From contig NZ_NFUU01000001.1 of NCBI RefSeq assembly GCF_002127265.1, positions 1,302,001-1,366,000 on the forward strand: 64,000 nt of DNA. The letters run 5' to 3'. The notes beneath the pieces were generated by a model. That model worked only from the letters and a program-made list of their open reading frames with translations, was not told where the DNA came from and did no database searches. The translations under genes were made by a program, and so were the position numbers. The DNA comes from Hydrogenophaga sp. IBVHS1. GTDB taxonomy: Bacteria; Pseudomonadota; Gammaproteobacteria; Burkholderiales; Burkholderiaceae_C. Every line of letters begins with the position of its first letter. The stretch's first letter is position 1. Shown here in pieces: positions 37,638-45,947 of this stretch.

Positions 37638-38680
37638 GGCAGGTTGTCCTTCAGGTAGATATCGATGCGGATGCGTTCCTGGTCCGCCAGCACCGGCTCC
37701 TGCGACCACTGCGCCAGGGCGACGCGCAGGGCAGAGCGGATCTCGTGGCCCGCGTCCTGGTTGATCACCGCGTCCATCGTGCCGTTGAGCAACTCCGCGC
37801 GCGACACGCTGGTGAGCTCGTGGCCCACGAAGACCGTGTTCTGGTCGCGCCCCGCGCCGCGCAGCGCCTGGCAGATGCCGGCATTGCCCGCGCCCACGCT
37901 GTAGATGGCGGCCAGATCCGGGTGATCGGCCAGCAACTGCACAGCCAGCGACTGGTTGCGCCCCGCGTCGTCCTGCCCTTCGAGCGGCGGCAACACCGTG
38001 AGGTGCGGGTGCTCCTGCGCCATCACCTGGTTGAAACCAAAATACCGCTCGGCGTGGTCGCGCAGCGAAAGGCTGCCGAGGATGATGGCCACCTGCGCCT
38101 TGCGCGAGCCCACGAAACGCCCAATGAGCGTGGCGGCCGTGCGGCCCGCCGCCGTGTTGTCGATGCCCACGTAATGCTGGCGCGTGGAGGAGGGCACATC
38201 CGACACCAGCGTGATCACCACCGTGCCGGCTTGTGTGAGCTGGTCGATGGCCGAGCGCACCACCGGGTGATCGAGCGCCATCACCACCACGGCATCGCGC
38301 TGGCCCTCTTGCGCGAGCAACGCCTTGGCCAGCTCGCCGGGGTTGAACACGTTGACCGACAGCACCTCGGAATCGATGCGCTGGTCGCGCATCCATTCGG
38401 CATTGGCCTCGATCTGCTCACCCAGCAAATCCACGAACCGGTTGTTGCCCGCCGGCAGCAGGAACGCCACCCGTCTAAGGCGCGAGCGCGCCAGCTTGGC
38501 AGCAGAAGGGTCGGGCCGGTAACCCAGCCGGCGCACGGCGGCATTCACCCGCGCCACCGTAGCTTCCCGCACCCCGGGCCGCTTGTTCACCACCCGGTCC
38601 GCCGTGGCCAGGCTGACCTGCGCATCCAGCGCCACGTCTTCCAGCGTGGCGCGTGCCTTGAGGGGTGTCCGGGGGTCCAT
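37634..38680 (-). CDS. LacI-family transcription regulator of the pentose operon
   Basis: A 348-residue LacI/GalR regulator. The HTH is at about residues 12-35 (ATLEDVALDAQVSLATADRV, NKRPGVREATVARV hinge side), then a periplasmic-binding-protein-like effector domain (VAFLLPAGNNRFVDLLGEQIE, HYVGIDNTAAGRTAATLIGRF). The effector domain resembles the type that senses free sugars. It is the first gene of an eight-gene minus-strand operon reaching to the binding protein at 28933. The start codon has no clear ribosome site; an operator-like palindrome ends seven bases upstream. Autorepression is therefore very likely. Confidence 0.9.
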   Translation of the reverse strand: MDPRTPLKARATLEDVALDAQVSLATADRVVNKRPGVREATVARVNAAVRRLGYRPDPSAAKLARSRLRRVAFLLPAGNNRFVDLLGEQIEANAEWMRDQRIDSEVLSVNVFNPGELAKALLAQEGQRDAVVVMALDHPVVRSAIDQLTQAGTVVITLVSDVPSSTRQHYVGIDNTAAGRTAATLIGRFVGSRKAQVAIILGSLSLRDHAERYFGFNQVMAQEHPHLTVLPPLEGQDDAGRNQSLAVQLLADHPDLAAIYSVGAGNAGICQALRGAGRDQNTVFVGHELTSVSRAELLNGTMDAVINQDAGHEIRSALRVALAQWSQEPVLADQERIRIDIYLKDNLP

Positions 38681-38687
38681 GCCGGCA

Positions 38688-38709
38688 TTCTGAGGTACGT
38701 ACCTCAGAA
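38688..38709. promoter_or_regulatory. Probable operator of the LacI-family regulator (22-bp perfect palindrome)
   Basis: TTCTGAGGTAC followed directly by its exact reverse complement gives 22 bp without a mismatch and with a central GTAC, typical of LacI-family operators. It ends seven bases before the lacI ATG, where it would block transcription start or ribosome entry for the whole operon. Confidence 0.8.
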
Positions 38710-38825
38710 AATTGCTAGGTGTTTTTACTGAGAGGAGCAGGCAGTTTGAGGTTCGTTACTCGGACCGCCTGCCGGACGGTGGACGGCGTCTTGCACCCAA
38801 TAACCATACAGAAAAGTATCTTTAC

Positions 38826-38839
38826 AGACTAAGTAGTCT
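38826..38839. promoter_or_regulatory. 14-bp palindrome in the fasciclin gene leader
   Basis: AGACTAAGTAGTCT has perfect six-base arms around AG. It lies 92 bases upstream of the fasciclin start in an AT-richer stretch that must hold that promoter. I could not place a convincing -35/-10 pair, so its role is open. Confidence 0.4.
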
Positions 38840-38930
38840 ATGTAGAGACTTTGCAGTTTAGTATTCGACCGCGACGAGGCGCTTGAAAGCGCAGTCGACT
38901 ACTTCCTCAACCCTCTTCAAGGACTTACCG

Positions 38931-39386
38931 ATGAAAAAACTGATCATTTCTTCGCTCGTGGCGTTTGCTTCGCTGGGCTCGGCCCAGGCCGCAGACATCG
39001 TGGACACCGCCGTTGCAGCCGGCTCGTTCAAGACACTCGTGACGGCGGTACAGGCTGCCGGTCTGGTTGACACCTTGAAGGGCCCTGGCCCGTTCACGGT
39101 GTTCGCCCCGACGGACGAAGCGTTTGCCAAAATCCCCAAGGCCACCCTGGACGCGCTGCTGAAAGACAAGGCAGCACTCACCAAGGTGCTCACGTACCAC
39201 GTGGTTCCTGGCAAGGTGATGGCCAAGGACGTGAAGGCTGGCCCGGTCAAGACCGTTCAGGGCGGCTCTTTCACGGTGTCGACCACCGGTGGCGTCAAGG
39301 TGGACGCTGCGAATGTGGTGAAGACCGACATCGCGGCGGACAACGGCGTCATTCACGTGATCGACACGGTGATCATGCCCAAGTAA
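38931..39386 (+). CDS. Secreted fasciclin (FAS1) domain protein
   Basis: A 151-residue secreted protein. Signal peptide 1-20 (cleavage AQA|AD), then one FAS1 domain at about 22-150 with the H1 motif [15 protein letters not shown], the central YHVVPGKVM and the H2 motif [16 protein letters not shown]1 domains mediate adhesion or are stress-induced envelope proteins; in proteobacteria such single-domain proteins are often under extracytoplasmic sigma factors, but no such gene is next to it. The upstream 220 bases contain no other gene. A strong terminator follows. Confidence 0.92.
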   Translation: MKKLIISSLVAFASLGSAQAADIVDTAVAAGSFKTLVTAVQAAGLVDTLKGPGPFTVFAPTDEAFAKIPKATLDALLKDKAALTKVLTYHVVPGKVMAKDVKAGPVKTVQGGSFTVSTTGGVKVDAANVVKTDIAADNGVIHVIDTVIMPK

Positions 39387-39403
39387 CAAAGCACTGACGG
39401 AAG

Positions 39404-39435
39404 AGCGCCCCGTTCGTGCGGGGCGCTTTTTTTTT
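39404..39435 (+). terminator. Rho-independent terminator of the fasciclin gene
   Basis: AGCGCCCCG and its perfect complement form a nine-base stem around TTCGTG, followed by eight or more T residues. Confidence 0.93.
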
Positions 39436-39467
39436 GTCCGGTGTAGGGGCCCCTGGGCGATCGAGGT

Positions 39468-40412
39468 CTATGACTTGTGTTGCGTCAGCAGCAGCTCGAC
39501 CAGCCAGGCCACGCCCCCATCCATCATCGCGATTTCGGGTAAGACGAGGTTCATGTGGAAGCCGCCCAGCGGCAGCGGAGGCTCGATCACTTTCAGACCG
39601 AAACGGGCTCCGTGCGTATGTGCGAAGCGGCGAGGGACGGCGCAGACCAGATCGCTTTCTGCCACGACGGCCAGCGCAAACATGAAATTCGGCACGGTGC
39701 ACGCAACGCGGCGGGAATGTCCTTCGGAGGCCAGCACGGCGTCAACGAAGCCGTGAGGCTCACCTGTTATCGAAACCACCAGATGCCGGGCCTCGAGGTA
39801 CCGTTTCAGGCTCGGCTTGCGGGCCAGTGGATTTCCAGCGCGCACCACGAGCACGAAGTCTTCGTCGTAAAGCAGGTGCCTTGAGAAGCGCAGTGGTGTG
39901 CTGTCCGTCGGGACGATCGCGAGGTCCATTTCCCTAGCGTCGAGCTCGCTCCAGGCCGTGCGCCATGCCTTTTCTGGTGAAACTTCTCCGGCCACTGGCA
40001 TCAGTTGCCGTACGGAGATCTCGATGCCGGGCGCCGTTGTCTTCAATGTGTCCAGCAGCGGCAACAACAACACCGCCGACGAACCATCGGGTGCGCCGAT
40101 CGTGAACCGTCGCGTGGTCGATGCCGGGTCGAAAGGCGTTGCGGACGACAGCACGCTGCGTGTACGTGCCAGCAATTCGGTGATTGGCGAAGCGAGCTGG
40201 CTTGCTCGGGCCGTGGGGGTGACGCCCTTGGGCGTCTTCAGGAACAAGGGATCGTTGAGCAGGCGTCTCAGCCGCCCGATGCCGTGGCTCACGGCCGAAG
40301 GCGTGAGGTGAAGCCGCTCCGCAGCGCGACCCACATGCCGCTCGCGCATGACGGCCTCAAACAGCACCATCAGATTGAGATCGACACGCGACAGATCAAT
40401 TTCATTCAGCAT
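39468..40412 (-). CDS. LysR-family transcription regulator
   Basis: A 314-residue LysR regulator. The N-terminal winged HTH is clear (LSRVDLNLMVLFEAVMRERHVGRAAERLHLTPSAVSHGI spans residues about 6-45), with NDPLFLKTPKGVTPTARA after it; the rest is a substrate-binding-like effector domain (DLAIVPTDSTPLRFSRHLLY). The pattern resembles the NodD/SyrM-like branch in which the effector domain binds aromatic compounds. Start chosen at MLNEIDLSRVDLN. It is divergent from the SnoaL-like gene, with a candidate LysR box between them. Confidence 0.9.
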   Translation of the reverse strand: MLNEIDLSRVDLNLMVLFEAVMRERHVGRAAERLHLTPSAVSHGIGRLRRLLNDPLFLKTPKGVTPTARASQLASPITELLARTRSVLSSATPFDPASTTRRFTIGAPDGSSAVLLLPLLDTLKTTAPGIEISVRQLMPVAGEVSPEKAWRTAWSELDAREMDLAIVPTDSTPLRFSRHLLYDEDFVLVVRAGNPLARKPSLKRYLEARHLVVSITGEPHGFVDAVLASEGHSRRVACTVPNFMFALAVVAESDLVCAVPRRFAHTHGARFGLKVIEPPLPLGGFHMNLVLPEIAMMDGGVAWLVELLLTQHKS

Positions 40413-40421
40413 ATTCCTGAA

Positions 40422-40436
40422 ATCATATCGCTTGAT
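40422..40436. promoter_or_regulatory. Candidate LysR-type box (ATCA-N7-TGAT)
   Basis: ATCATATCGCTTGAT is a 15-bp interrupted palindrome that fits the T-N11-A core of LysR-type sites. It lies between the divergent lysR and SnoaL-like genes, ten bases from the lysR start. Confidence 0.5.
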
Positions 40437-40513
40437 GCATCTCGACGAAGGGCAGATCCTACGCGCCTCCATCAACTACGAGAGGCACAGAGCCTCATCA
40501 AAGGATTTCCATC

Positions 40514-41035
40514 ATGAGCACCACTCGCCGCACCGTGCTGGCCGCAGCCCTCCCTACGCTCGCCCTGGCGGAGACGCCACGCAGCGCCACCTCAGACGAC
40601 ATCCTCGCGCCCCTTTTGGACAGCGCCACGCAGGCGCACGCTGCACTGATGCAGGGCGACCTTGACCGCTATTTCAGCCACATCCGGATCAGCCCTGACT
40701 TCACCTTGATGGCCCCTTTCGGCGGCCCTCCGACCCATGGCTCGTTGCTTTCTCCCGAGCGCTGGAAAGCGATTGGCCGATTCTTCAATAGCGGGCGTGA
40801 CTCCACGCTGGAGCTCGTGCAGGCCTATCCCTCAACCGACCTGGTGGTGCTCGTCGCCATTGAACGCACCGTGGCTGAAGTGGGAGGTCTGACCGCTCAG
40901 CCCTGGGCGCTGCGGGTGACCCTGGTGTTTCGGCGCGAGGGTGGCCACTGGGCACTGGCTCACCGGCATGCCGACCCCTTGGTCACGGCCATCAGCCTGG
41001 AGAAAGCGGCGGCGTTGTCCGCTGGACGCGCATGA
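40514..41035 (+). CDS. Secreted SnoaL/DUF4440-like (NTF2-fold) protein
   Basis: A 173-residue protein with an N-terminal export signal (MSTTRRTVLAAALPTLALA; the RR pair hints at Tat export but lacks the full consensus). The body is a cone-shaped NTF2-like fold: HAALMQGDLDRYFSHIRISPDFTLMAPFGG resembles the DUF4440/SnoaL family ('a..r.d...........d......p.G'), and WALRVTLVFRREGGHWALAHRHADPL is the terminal strand pair. Such domains bind or convert small hydrophobic molecules. It is followed, with ATGA overlap, by a small membrane protein, and is divergent from a LysR regulator. Confidence 0.72.
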   Translation: MSTTRRTVLAAALPTLALAETPRSATSDDILAPLLDSATQAHAALMQGDLDRYFSHIRISPDFTLMAPFGGPPTHGSLLSPERWKAIGRFFNSGRDSTLELVQAYPSTDLVVLVAIERTVAEVGGLTAQPWALRVTLVFRREGGHWALAHRHADPLVTAISLEKAAALSAGRA

Positions 41036-41475
41036 GAGAAGCCATGCTGCTGGGGTGGACGGGGATCTGCTTCTGGGCTGTCGGGCAGGTATGGCTCGCA
41101 CAGGTTGTGCTGTATCCCTTGTTCCAGCGTGTCGGCGAGACGGATTACATCTGCTATCACCGGTTCTATGCATTGCGCGCTTCGCTGGCAATGGCCGCCC
41201 CGGGCTTTGCGTGCTTTCTGTTTCCGATCCCCTTGGCCGTATTCGGCCCGGGCATGCCGGAGTGGATGCACGCCGCGAACATTGCATTGGGCGTGGTGGG
41301 ACTTCTCGTTGCGATGGCCGTGGAAACTCCGCGCCACGCTCATCTGGAGATTGGTGGCAAGGACACGGAAGTGATTGATGAACTCATTTGTTGCAACTGG
41401 CCACGCACCATCAGCGTCACGCTGCAAGGCGCGCTGACCGTGGGCATGCTGGGTCACGTGCTGACCATCGACTGA
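41032..41475 (+). CDS. Small four-helix membrane protein of unknown function
   Basis: A 147-residue hydrophobic protein with four predicted membrane helices (about 6-28, 50-71, 82-97 and 125-143) and short loops. I do not recognise a family beyond a general resemblance to small integral membrane proteins of the DUF4149/CopD-size class. Its start overlaps the stop of the SnoaL-like gene (ATGA), so the two are co-translated. One loop contains ELICCNWPRT with two cysteines. Confidence 0.7.
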   Translation: MREAMLLGWTGICFWAVGQVWLAQVVLYPLFQRVGETDYICYHRFYALRASLAMAAPGFACFLFPIPLAVFGPGMPEWMHAANIALGVVGLLVAMAVETPRHAHLEIGGKDTEVIDELICCNWPRTISVTLQGALTVGMLGHVLTID

Positions 41476-41531
41476 GCGAGAAGCCACTGTCGGCATCAAG
41501 CAGTGTTTCTGCAATGTAGGATTTCAGAGTT

Positions 41532-42425
41532 ATGGTGAACGATCGCAGCAACCAGCACATGTCCAGTACGAGCGCAACCTCGCCCATGCATGCCGAACTC
41601 TTGCAGAGCTCGTTGCCCGGTGTCCATGCCATCCGGATCAGTTCGACTCGGTCATTTGGCAAACACTGGCACAGCACGTTCGGATTTGGTGTGATGGAGC
41701 AAGGCGGCCATCGCTCGGCCAGCGGCCGGGGGCCGGTGGATGTGCTGGCGGGCAGTGTGCTGACGCACAACCCTGGTGAGGTCCATGACGGCGCTCCCCT
41801 CCAGAGAGAAGGCCGCCGCTGGGTCATGCTGCATGTTGACGTGAAGCTCATGCGTTCACTCGGCGGCCAGACCGACGCCAGCAGCGACGCCGACGTGGAA
41901 TTCACCCGTCCGGTGTTGCAGGACCCACTGTTGGTGGTTCAGCTGCAGCAGCTGTTCAAGGCGTGGGCGCACCGCGGCGCCCGCGAAGCGGCTGACGGCC
42001 TGACGCGGCTGGCTGACGAATCGGCCTTGACGCTTCTGTGCACCCACGTGCTCACGCATCACACCACGGCCCGCCTGCCTTCGAACGCACCGGCATCCAT
42101 CGGCAAGGTGCGCGACATGCTGGCGGCCGAAGTGCTCAACCCCCCATCGCTGCAAGCCTTGTCGGCGCCACTCGGCCTGAGCCGCTACCAGTTGTTGCGC
42201 CGCTTCACCGAGGTGTATGGCCTCCCTCCCCACGCATGGCTGCGAGCCTACCGACTGGAGCGAGCTCGCGCGCTGATCGCGCAGGGCGTGCCTCTGGCCG
42301 CTACTGCTGCAGAGAGCGGCTTTGCCGACCAGAGCCACATGACCCGCACCTTCCGGGCATTGCTCGGCTATGCGCCTGGCGCCAGCCAGCGCGTGCTGCA
42401 ACCGCGTTCAAGACTAAACGCCTGA
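41532..42425 (+). CDS. AraC-family regulator (AraC-ligand-binding cupin type)
   Basis: A 297-residue AraC regulator. The N-terminal domain (about 25-130) is the AraC-ligand-binding cupin (SFGKHWHSTFGFGVMEQGGH, VLTHNPGEVHDG). The C-terminal double HTH (about 190-285) has PSLQALSAPLGLSRYQLLRRF and PLAATAAESGFADQSHMTRTFRALLG. In this subfamily the regulator usually controls an adjacent transporter gene, which fits the EamA-type exporter 40 bases downstream. It is a different subfamily from the three cupin_6-type regulators of this window. Confidence 0.9.
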   Translation: MVNDRSNQHMSSTSATSPMHAELLQSSLPGVHAIRISSTRSFGKHWHSTFGFGVMEQGGHRSASGRGPVDVLAGSVLTHNPGEVHDGAPLQREGRRWVMLHVDVKLMRSLGGQTDASSDADVEFTRPVLQDPLLVVQLQQLFKAWAHRGAREAADGLTRLADESALTLLCTHVLTHHTTARLPSNAPASIGKVRDMLAAEVLNPPSLQALSAPLGLSRYQLLRRFTEVYGLPPHAWLRAYRLERARALIAQGVPLAATAAESGFADQSHMTRTFRALLGYAPGASQRVLQPRSRLNA

Positions 42426-42465
42426 AGCTGTTCACAGTGGGCCCTCATTTACCCGGAGGGCGCAC

Positions 42466-43395
42466 ATGGAACAAACCATCAGGGACCACCCAAAAGAACA
42501 GCGCAACGGTCAGTTGCTGTGTGTGCTGGCCATGGTTCTGGTGGGCTCCACAGTGCCAGCCAGCAAACTGATTGGCCAGACCATGGATCCCTTCGTGGCT
42601 ACGGCTCTGCGCCATGCAGCAGCCTTGCCCGTGCTGCTGATCGGGCTGCTGTGGCAATCAACCGCGTGGCCCAGGCTCTGTCGGCATGACCAGATCGTGC
42701 TGTTGCTGCAGGCTGCCGCGGGCAGCGTGGGCTACACGGTGTTGTTGATTCTGGGCGTGCAGATGGCCAGCGCAGCGGATGCCAGTGTGGTGACCGGCAC
42801 GCTGCCTGCGGTAGCGGCGCTGTTGTCCTTCGTGTTTCTGGGTGAGCGCCCCCGGCTTCGCACAGTTGCCTCTATTGGTCTGGCCACGCTGGGTGTGGTA
42901 CTTCTCGCGCTGGCCAGCCCCGATGCCGGCACCGCTGTCCCATCAGAACACCGCTTCCTGGGCATGTCGCTGGTGCTCGGCGCCGTCGCTTGCGAGGCCG
43001 TTTTCATCCTGGGCCAGGGTCGCCTGAAAAGTGCCCTCACGCCGTTGCAGATGTCCATCTTGATGAGTGCGGGCGGATTGGTTTTGTGCGCGGTTCCTGC
43101 AGCTGTGCGCTGGCCAGACGGTGGTGTGCTCTGGCAAAGCACCGCCATGGCGGGTGTCTTGTATTACGCGTGGGTGGGTACCGTGGGCGGCTTTGTGCTG
43201 TGGTACGCCGGCGCTGCAAGAACCTCAGCCGCCGGAGCGGCCCTGGCCACTGCATTTCTGCCTTTGTCGGCCTTCGCTTTGTCCGCCTGGTGGTTGGCGG
43301 AACCGATTCATTCCATGCAGTGGCTTGCCATGGGTTTCGTGCTGCTTGCAATGGCCTTGCCACTTTTGCGCAGGAAGCACCTACATGTCAGGTAG
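42466..43395 (+). CDS. EamA/DMT-family transporter
   Basis: A 309-residue transporter with ten hydrophobic segments arranged as two EamA repeats (about 14-148 and 160-300). Characteristic phrases are AMVLVGSTVPASKLIGQ at the start of repeat one, ASVVTGTLPAVAALLSFVFLGERPRLRT, and AAGAALATAFLPLSAFALSAWWLAEPI of repeat two. Members export amino acids, nucleosides or drugs. GGAGG lies eight bases before the ATG. It forms a pair with the AraC gene upstream; its stop overlaps by eight bases the end of the convergent lysR gene. Confidence 0.9.
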   Translation: MEQTIRDHPKEQRNGQLLCVLAMVLVGSTVPASKLIGQTMDPFVATALRHAAALPVLLIGLLWQSTAWPRLCRHDQIVLLLQAAAGSVGYTVLLILGVQMASAADASVVTGTLPAVAALLSFVFLGERPRLRTVASIGLATLGVVLLALASPDAGTAVPSEHRFLGMSLVLGAVACEAVFILGQGRLKSALTPLQMSILMSAGGLVLCAVPAAVRWPDGGVLWQSTAMAGVLYYAWVGTVGGFVLWYAGAARTSAAGAALATAFLPLSAFALSAWWLAEPIHSMQWLAMGFVLLAMALPLLRRKHLHVR

Positions 43396-44296
43396 GGACC
43401 CTGGGCTCATGAGCTGCCTGCGCACGAATCAACTCGAACAGTGCCTGGGCAGGTGGGGAGAGCACAGCTCCTTTACGTCGCAGCAGGACAAACGTGCGCT
43501 CCACACAGGGGTCCGCCAGCGCGACGAGCTTGAGTTGGGGGTACGCTCCGGGTGGGATCGACAACTGAGGAACGATTGCAGCCCCCAGCCCCTGGGCGAC
43601 CAGACCTACCGCTGTGGAGCTGCGTTCCACTTCGTAGGTTGCAGGCAACTGGATGTTCAAAGGACCCAACACCGTGTCAAGGAGGGGCCGATTGCTGCTT
43701 CCGCTTCCCGGGACGATGAGCGCATGGCCCTGCAATTGATGCCATTTCAGCGTGCGCCTGCGGGCCAGCGGGTGATCGCGCCTGCAGATCAGTCCGAATC
43801 GATCAGTGAGAACCGGGATGCTCTCGAGGTCCGAGAACTGGGCATTCGCCATGTTGATCCCGAACTCCGCTTCCCGCCTCTGCACGGCCTCCGCTACGCC
43901 ATAAGAGGTGTGGTCAAGAATGCGGATGTGGTTGTCGGGGTGGCGGCAGCTGTACGCGCCAAGGATCGAAGGCAAAAACCGAACCCCAACTGTGGGTACG
44001 CATGCAATCGTCACCGTACCACGCTGCGCCTGACCGCTGGCACTGATCTCGCGAATGGCGATGGAAAGCTCGTCCAGCAGATTGCGCGCACGGGGCAGAA
44101 AGCTGGTCCCGGTGGGCGTAAGTGCGACCGAACGCGTGGTTCGTTCCAGAAGCTGCACGCCAAGTTGTGACTCGAGATTGCTCAGACGGCGTGTCAAGGC
44201 TGGCGATGTCACGGACAGGCTGTCAGCTGCGCGCGCAAAGCTTCCTAGCGTCGCTATGGCCACAAAGGCCTGCATCCCGAGGACGTCGAGTTTCAT
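43388..44296 (-). CDS. LysR-family transcription regulator
   Basis: A 302-residue LysR regulator. The HTH occupies residues about 5-62 (VLGMQAFVAIATLGSFARAADSLSVTSPALTRRLSNLESQLG), the effector domain follows (GTVTIACVPTVGVRFLPSIL, HPDNHIRILDH, SSTAVGLVAQGLGAAIVPQL), resembling the CbbR/TdcA-type branch that senses metabolites. The ATG at MKLDVLG is preferred to an upstream TTG. It is divergent from an AraC gene; the 96-base gap contains ATTCA/TGAAT arms and a motif shared with the 47.0 kb promoter region. Confidence 0.9.
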   Translation of the reverse strand: MKLDVLGMQAFVAIATLGSFARAADSLSVTSPALTRRLSNLESQLGVQLLERTTRSVALTPTGTSFLPRARNLLDELSIAIREISASGQAQRGTVTIACVPTVGVRFLPSILGAYSCRHPDNHIRILDHTSYGVAEAVQRREAEFGINMANAQFSDLESIPVLTDRFGLICRRDHPLARRRTLKWHQLQGHALIVPGSGSSNRPLLDTVLGPLNIQLPATYEVERSSTAVGLVAQGLGAAIVPQLSIPPGAYPQLKLVALADPCVERTFVLLRRKGAVLSPPAQALFELIRAQAAHEPRVPT

Positions 44297-44317
44297 CAGC
44301 AAAGTGCAGTAATCGGT

Positions 44318-44330
44318 TCGAGAAATTCAT
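44318..44330. promoter_or_regulatory. Shared motif TTCGAGAAATTCAT, copy 1
   Basis: The string lies in the gap upstream of the AraC gene at 44393 and nearly recurs at 47023-47035 upstream of the paralogous AraC gene and methyltransferase gene, with one base fewer between GAGAA and TTCAT. It may be a site for this regulator family. Confidence 0.35.
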
Positions 44331-44392
44331 TTTACGCACTGACTGAATATCCTCAAAATCCGCGTGACGGTCACCTTTTGAGGGAGTCGAAA

Positions 44393-45424
44393 TTGAACGC
44401 TCTTATTGACCCACTTTCCGACGTACTGCGCAGCGTGCGCTTGCGCGGCTCGGTTTTCTTTCACTTGACTTGCCGGGATGACTGGTCCGTTCAGGCACCT
44501 GGCGGGCGCACCATCGGACCAGCGGTAATGCCGGGTGCCGAGCACGTCATCGAGTACCACATGTTTGTGAAAGGCGGGGGGTGGGTTGGGGTAGATGGTG
44601 AGCCGCCGCTTCGCATGCATGAAGGCGACATCGTGATGCTCCCGCACGGCGACGCGCACGTTGTCTCCAGCATGCCGGGCCTCGCGCCGATCGAGAAGGA
44701 CAATGAAGGCATGCTCGGTCGGGTGCTTGACGGTGAGCGCGCCATCCCCATCACCTACAGCGGAGGCGCCTGCATCGTGGGGTCTGGCCTGCTGCGAGAG
44801 CAGGCCAGCACGGTGGTGGTCTGCGGCTTCATCGCCTGCGACGTGAAGCCATTCAACCCATTGGTCAACACCTTGCCCAGGCTGCTGCACCTTCCTGCCA
44901 GTGGCATGGACGCCTGGGTGGCACCGATGCTTGAGCACGCCGCCGCCGAAACCAAGGCCCGACGCGCAGGCAGTGCGGCCCTGTTGCAACGCGTGAGCGA
45001 GATGGTGTTTGTCGATGGCGCGCGGCGGTACCTCGACTCCTTGCCGGCTGAAGCGCAGGGATGGCTGGGCGCTCTGCGCGACCGCCAGGTGGGTCGCGCC
45101 ATCACCCTGATGCACGGCGACCCCGCCGAGCCCTGGACGCTTGAAGAACTCAGCCTTCGCGTGGGGCTGTCGCGCTCAGCCCTGCACGACCGGTTTGTCT
45201 TGCTGACCGGATTTGCTCCCATGCAATACCTGGCCAACTGGCGCATGCAGTGCGGTGCGCGCCTGCTGCGCGAAGGCCATACCAGCGTGGCCGCTGTGGC
45301 CCTCGATGTGGGCTACGACTCGGAGGCAGCGTTCTCGCGTGCTTTCAAGCGCGCTACCGGGCTACCGCCCGCGACCTGGCGACGTGCACACGGGCAATCA
45401 GTGGCCAATACCCAACCCACTTGA
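44393..45424 (+). CDS. AraC-family regulator with cupin_6-type N-terminus
   Basis: A 343-residue regulator. TTG 44393 is chosen as start because AGGGAG lies six bases before it. N-terminal cupin (about 1-190): VLRSVRLRGSVFFHLTCRDDW, PGAEHVIEYHMFVKGGGWVGVDGEPP, GDIVMLPHGDAHVVSS; C-terminal HTH (about 240-335): WTLEELSLRVGLSRSALHDRF and VAAVALDVGYDSEAAFSRAFKRATG. It is a paralogue of the genes at 45892 and 22140, with the closest match to 45892 (SGLSRSALHDRFV.LTG, MQYL.NWRMQ.GA.LLR). Expression of the gene directly downstream may be coupled to it. Confidence 0.9.
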   Translation: MNALIDPLSDVLRSVRLRGSVFFHLTCRDDWSVQAPGGRTIGPAVMPGAEHVIEYHMFVKGGGWVGVDGEPPLRMHEGDIVMLPHGDAHVVSSMPGLAPIEKDNEGMLGRVLDGERAIPITYSGGACIVGSGLLREQASTVVVCGFIACDVKPFNPLVNTLPRLLHLPASGMDAWVAPMLEHAAAETKARRAGSAALLQRVSEMVFVDGARRYLDSLPAEAQGWLGALRDRQVGRAITLMHGDPAEPWTLEELSLRVGLSRSALHDRFVLLTGFAPMQYLANWRMQCGARLLREGHTSVAAVALDVGYDSEAAFSRAFKRATGLPPATWRRAHGQSVANTQPT

Positions 45425-45434
45425 AGAGTTGAAT

Positions 45435-45947
45435 GTGAACGACAACCTGGATCTGCTTGCCCGCAGGCTTGAATTGAATGCACCGACCCACGAGCGTCTG
45501 CGACTGGCGTTTGGCCATGCTTGCGCGCTTCGGGTACGGCACCTGCTTGAGGAGCCGGCCGCCATCGAGTGCCTGAATGGGCTAGGCCGTTATCTTGAAG
45601 GCGAGCTGAGCGTAGAAGGTCGCCAGCGGCTAGCGGCCGAGGCTTCCCGTCTGGCCAACCAGCATCCGGGCTCGAAGTCGATCGATGGCTGCGGCCACGC
45701 GGCGGTGTCGGCCACCTACGCGGTCGCCAACGCGCTGGCGGGCAAGGCACTTCAGGCGGCCGACTACGCCGCCTATGCCATGGTCTACGGTGCAGGAGGC
45801 TACGGGGCAGTGGTCGAGCGAGGGTCGTTCGAACCCGAGTTCGAATGGCAGGTGCGATGTCTGGCAGCCCTGGCCCAAGACAGGCGGAGGCTCATCCTGT
45901 CTGGGAGCGCCGCCACGCCGCTGGCGGCTGGCCCACGAGTCGCTTGA
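45435..45947 (+). CDS. Alpha-helical protein, possibly Imm5-like
   Basis: A 170-residue protein starting with GTG ten bases after the AraC gene. Its pattern of Ala-rich helices with ACALRVRHLL near the start, RYLEGELS and AAVSATYAVANALAGKALQAADYAAYA resembles the Imm5 family of predicted immunity proteins (which begin with a Cys-Ala-x-Arg-Val-x-x-Leu helix), but the match is by eye only. No toxin gene is adjacent; two AraC genes flank it. The last 56 bases overlap the convergent AraC gene. An alternative is a small regulatory or stress protein of unknown family. Confidence 0.55.
   Translation: MNDNLDLLARRLELNAPTHERLRLAFGHACALRVRHLLEEPAAIECLNGLGRYLEGELSVEGRQRLAAEASRLANQHPGSKSIDGCGHAAVSATYAVANALAGKALQAADYAAYAMVYGAGGYGAVVERGSFEPEFEWQVRCLAALAQDRRRLILSGSAATPLAAGPRVA

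Noticed and set aside
36156..38396. 746-residue version of xylulokinase
   Set aside because: The N-terminal extra part is the wrong-frame reading of lacI; the GTG overlapping the lacI stop is the natural start.
44325..44347. ATTCA-N13-TGAAT arms as LysR box
   Set aside because: The spacing does not fit T-N11-A; left as a remark only.
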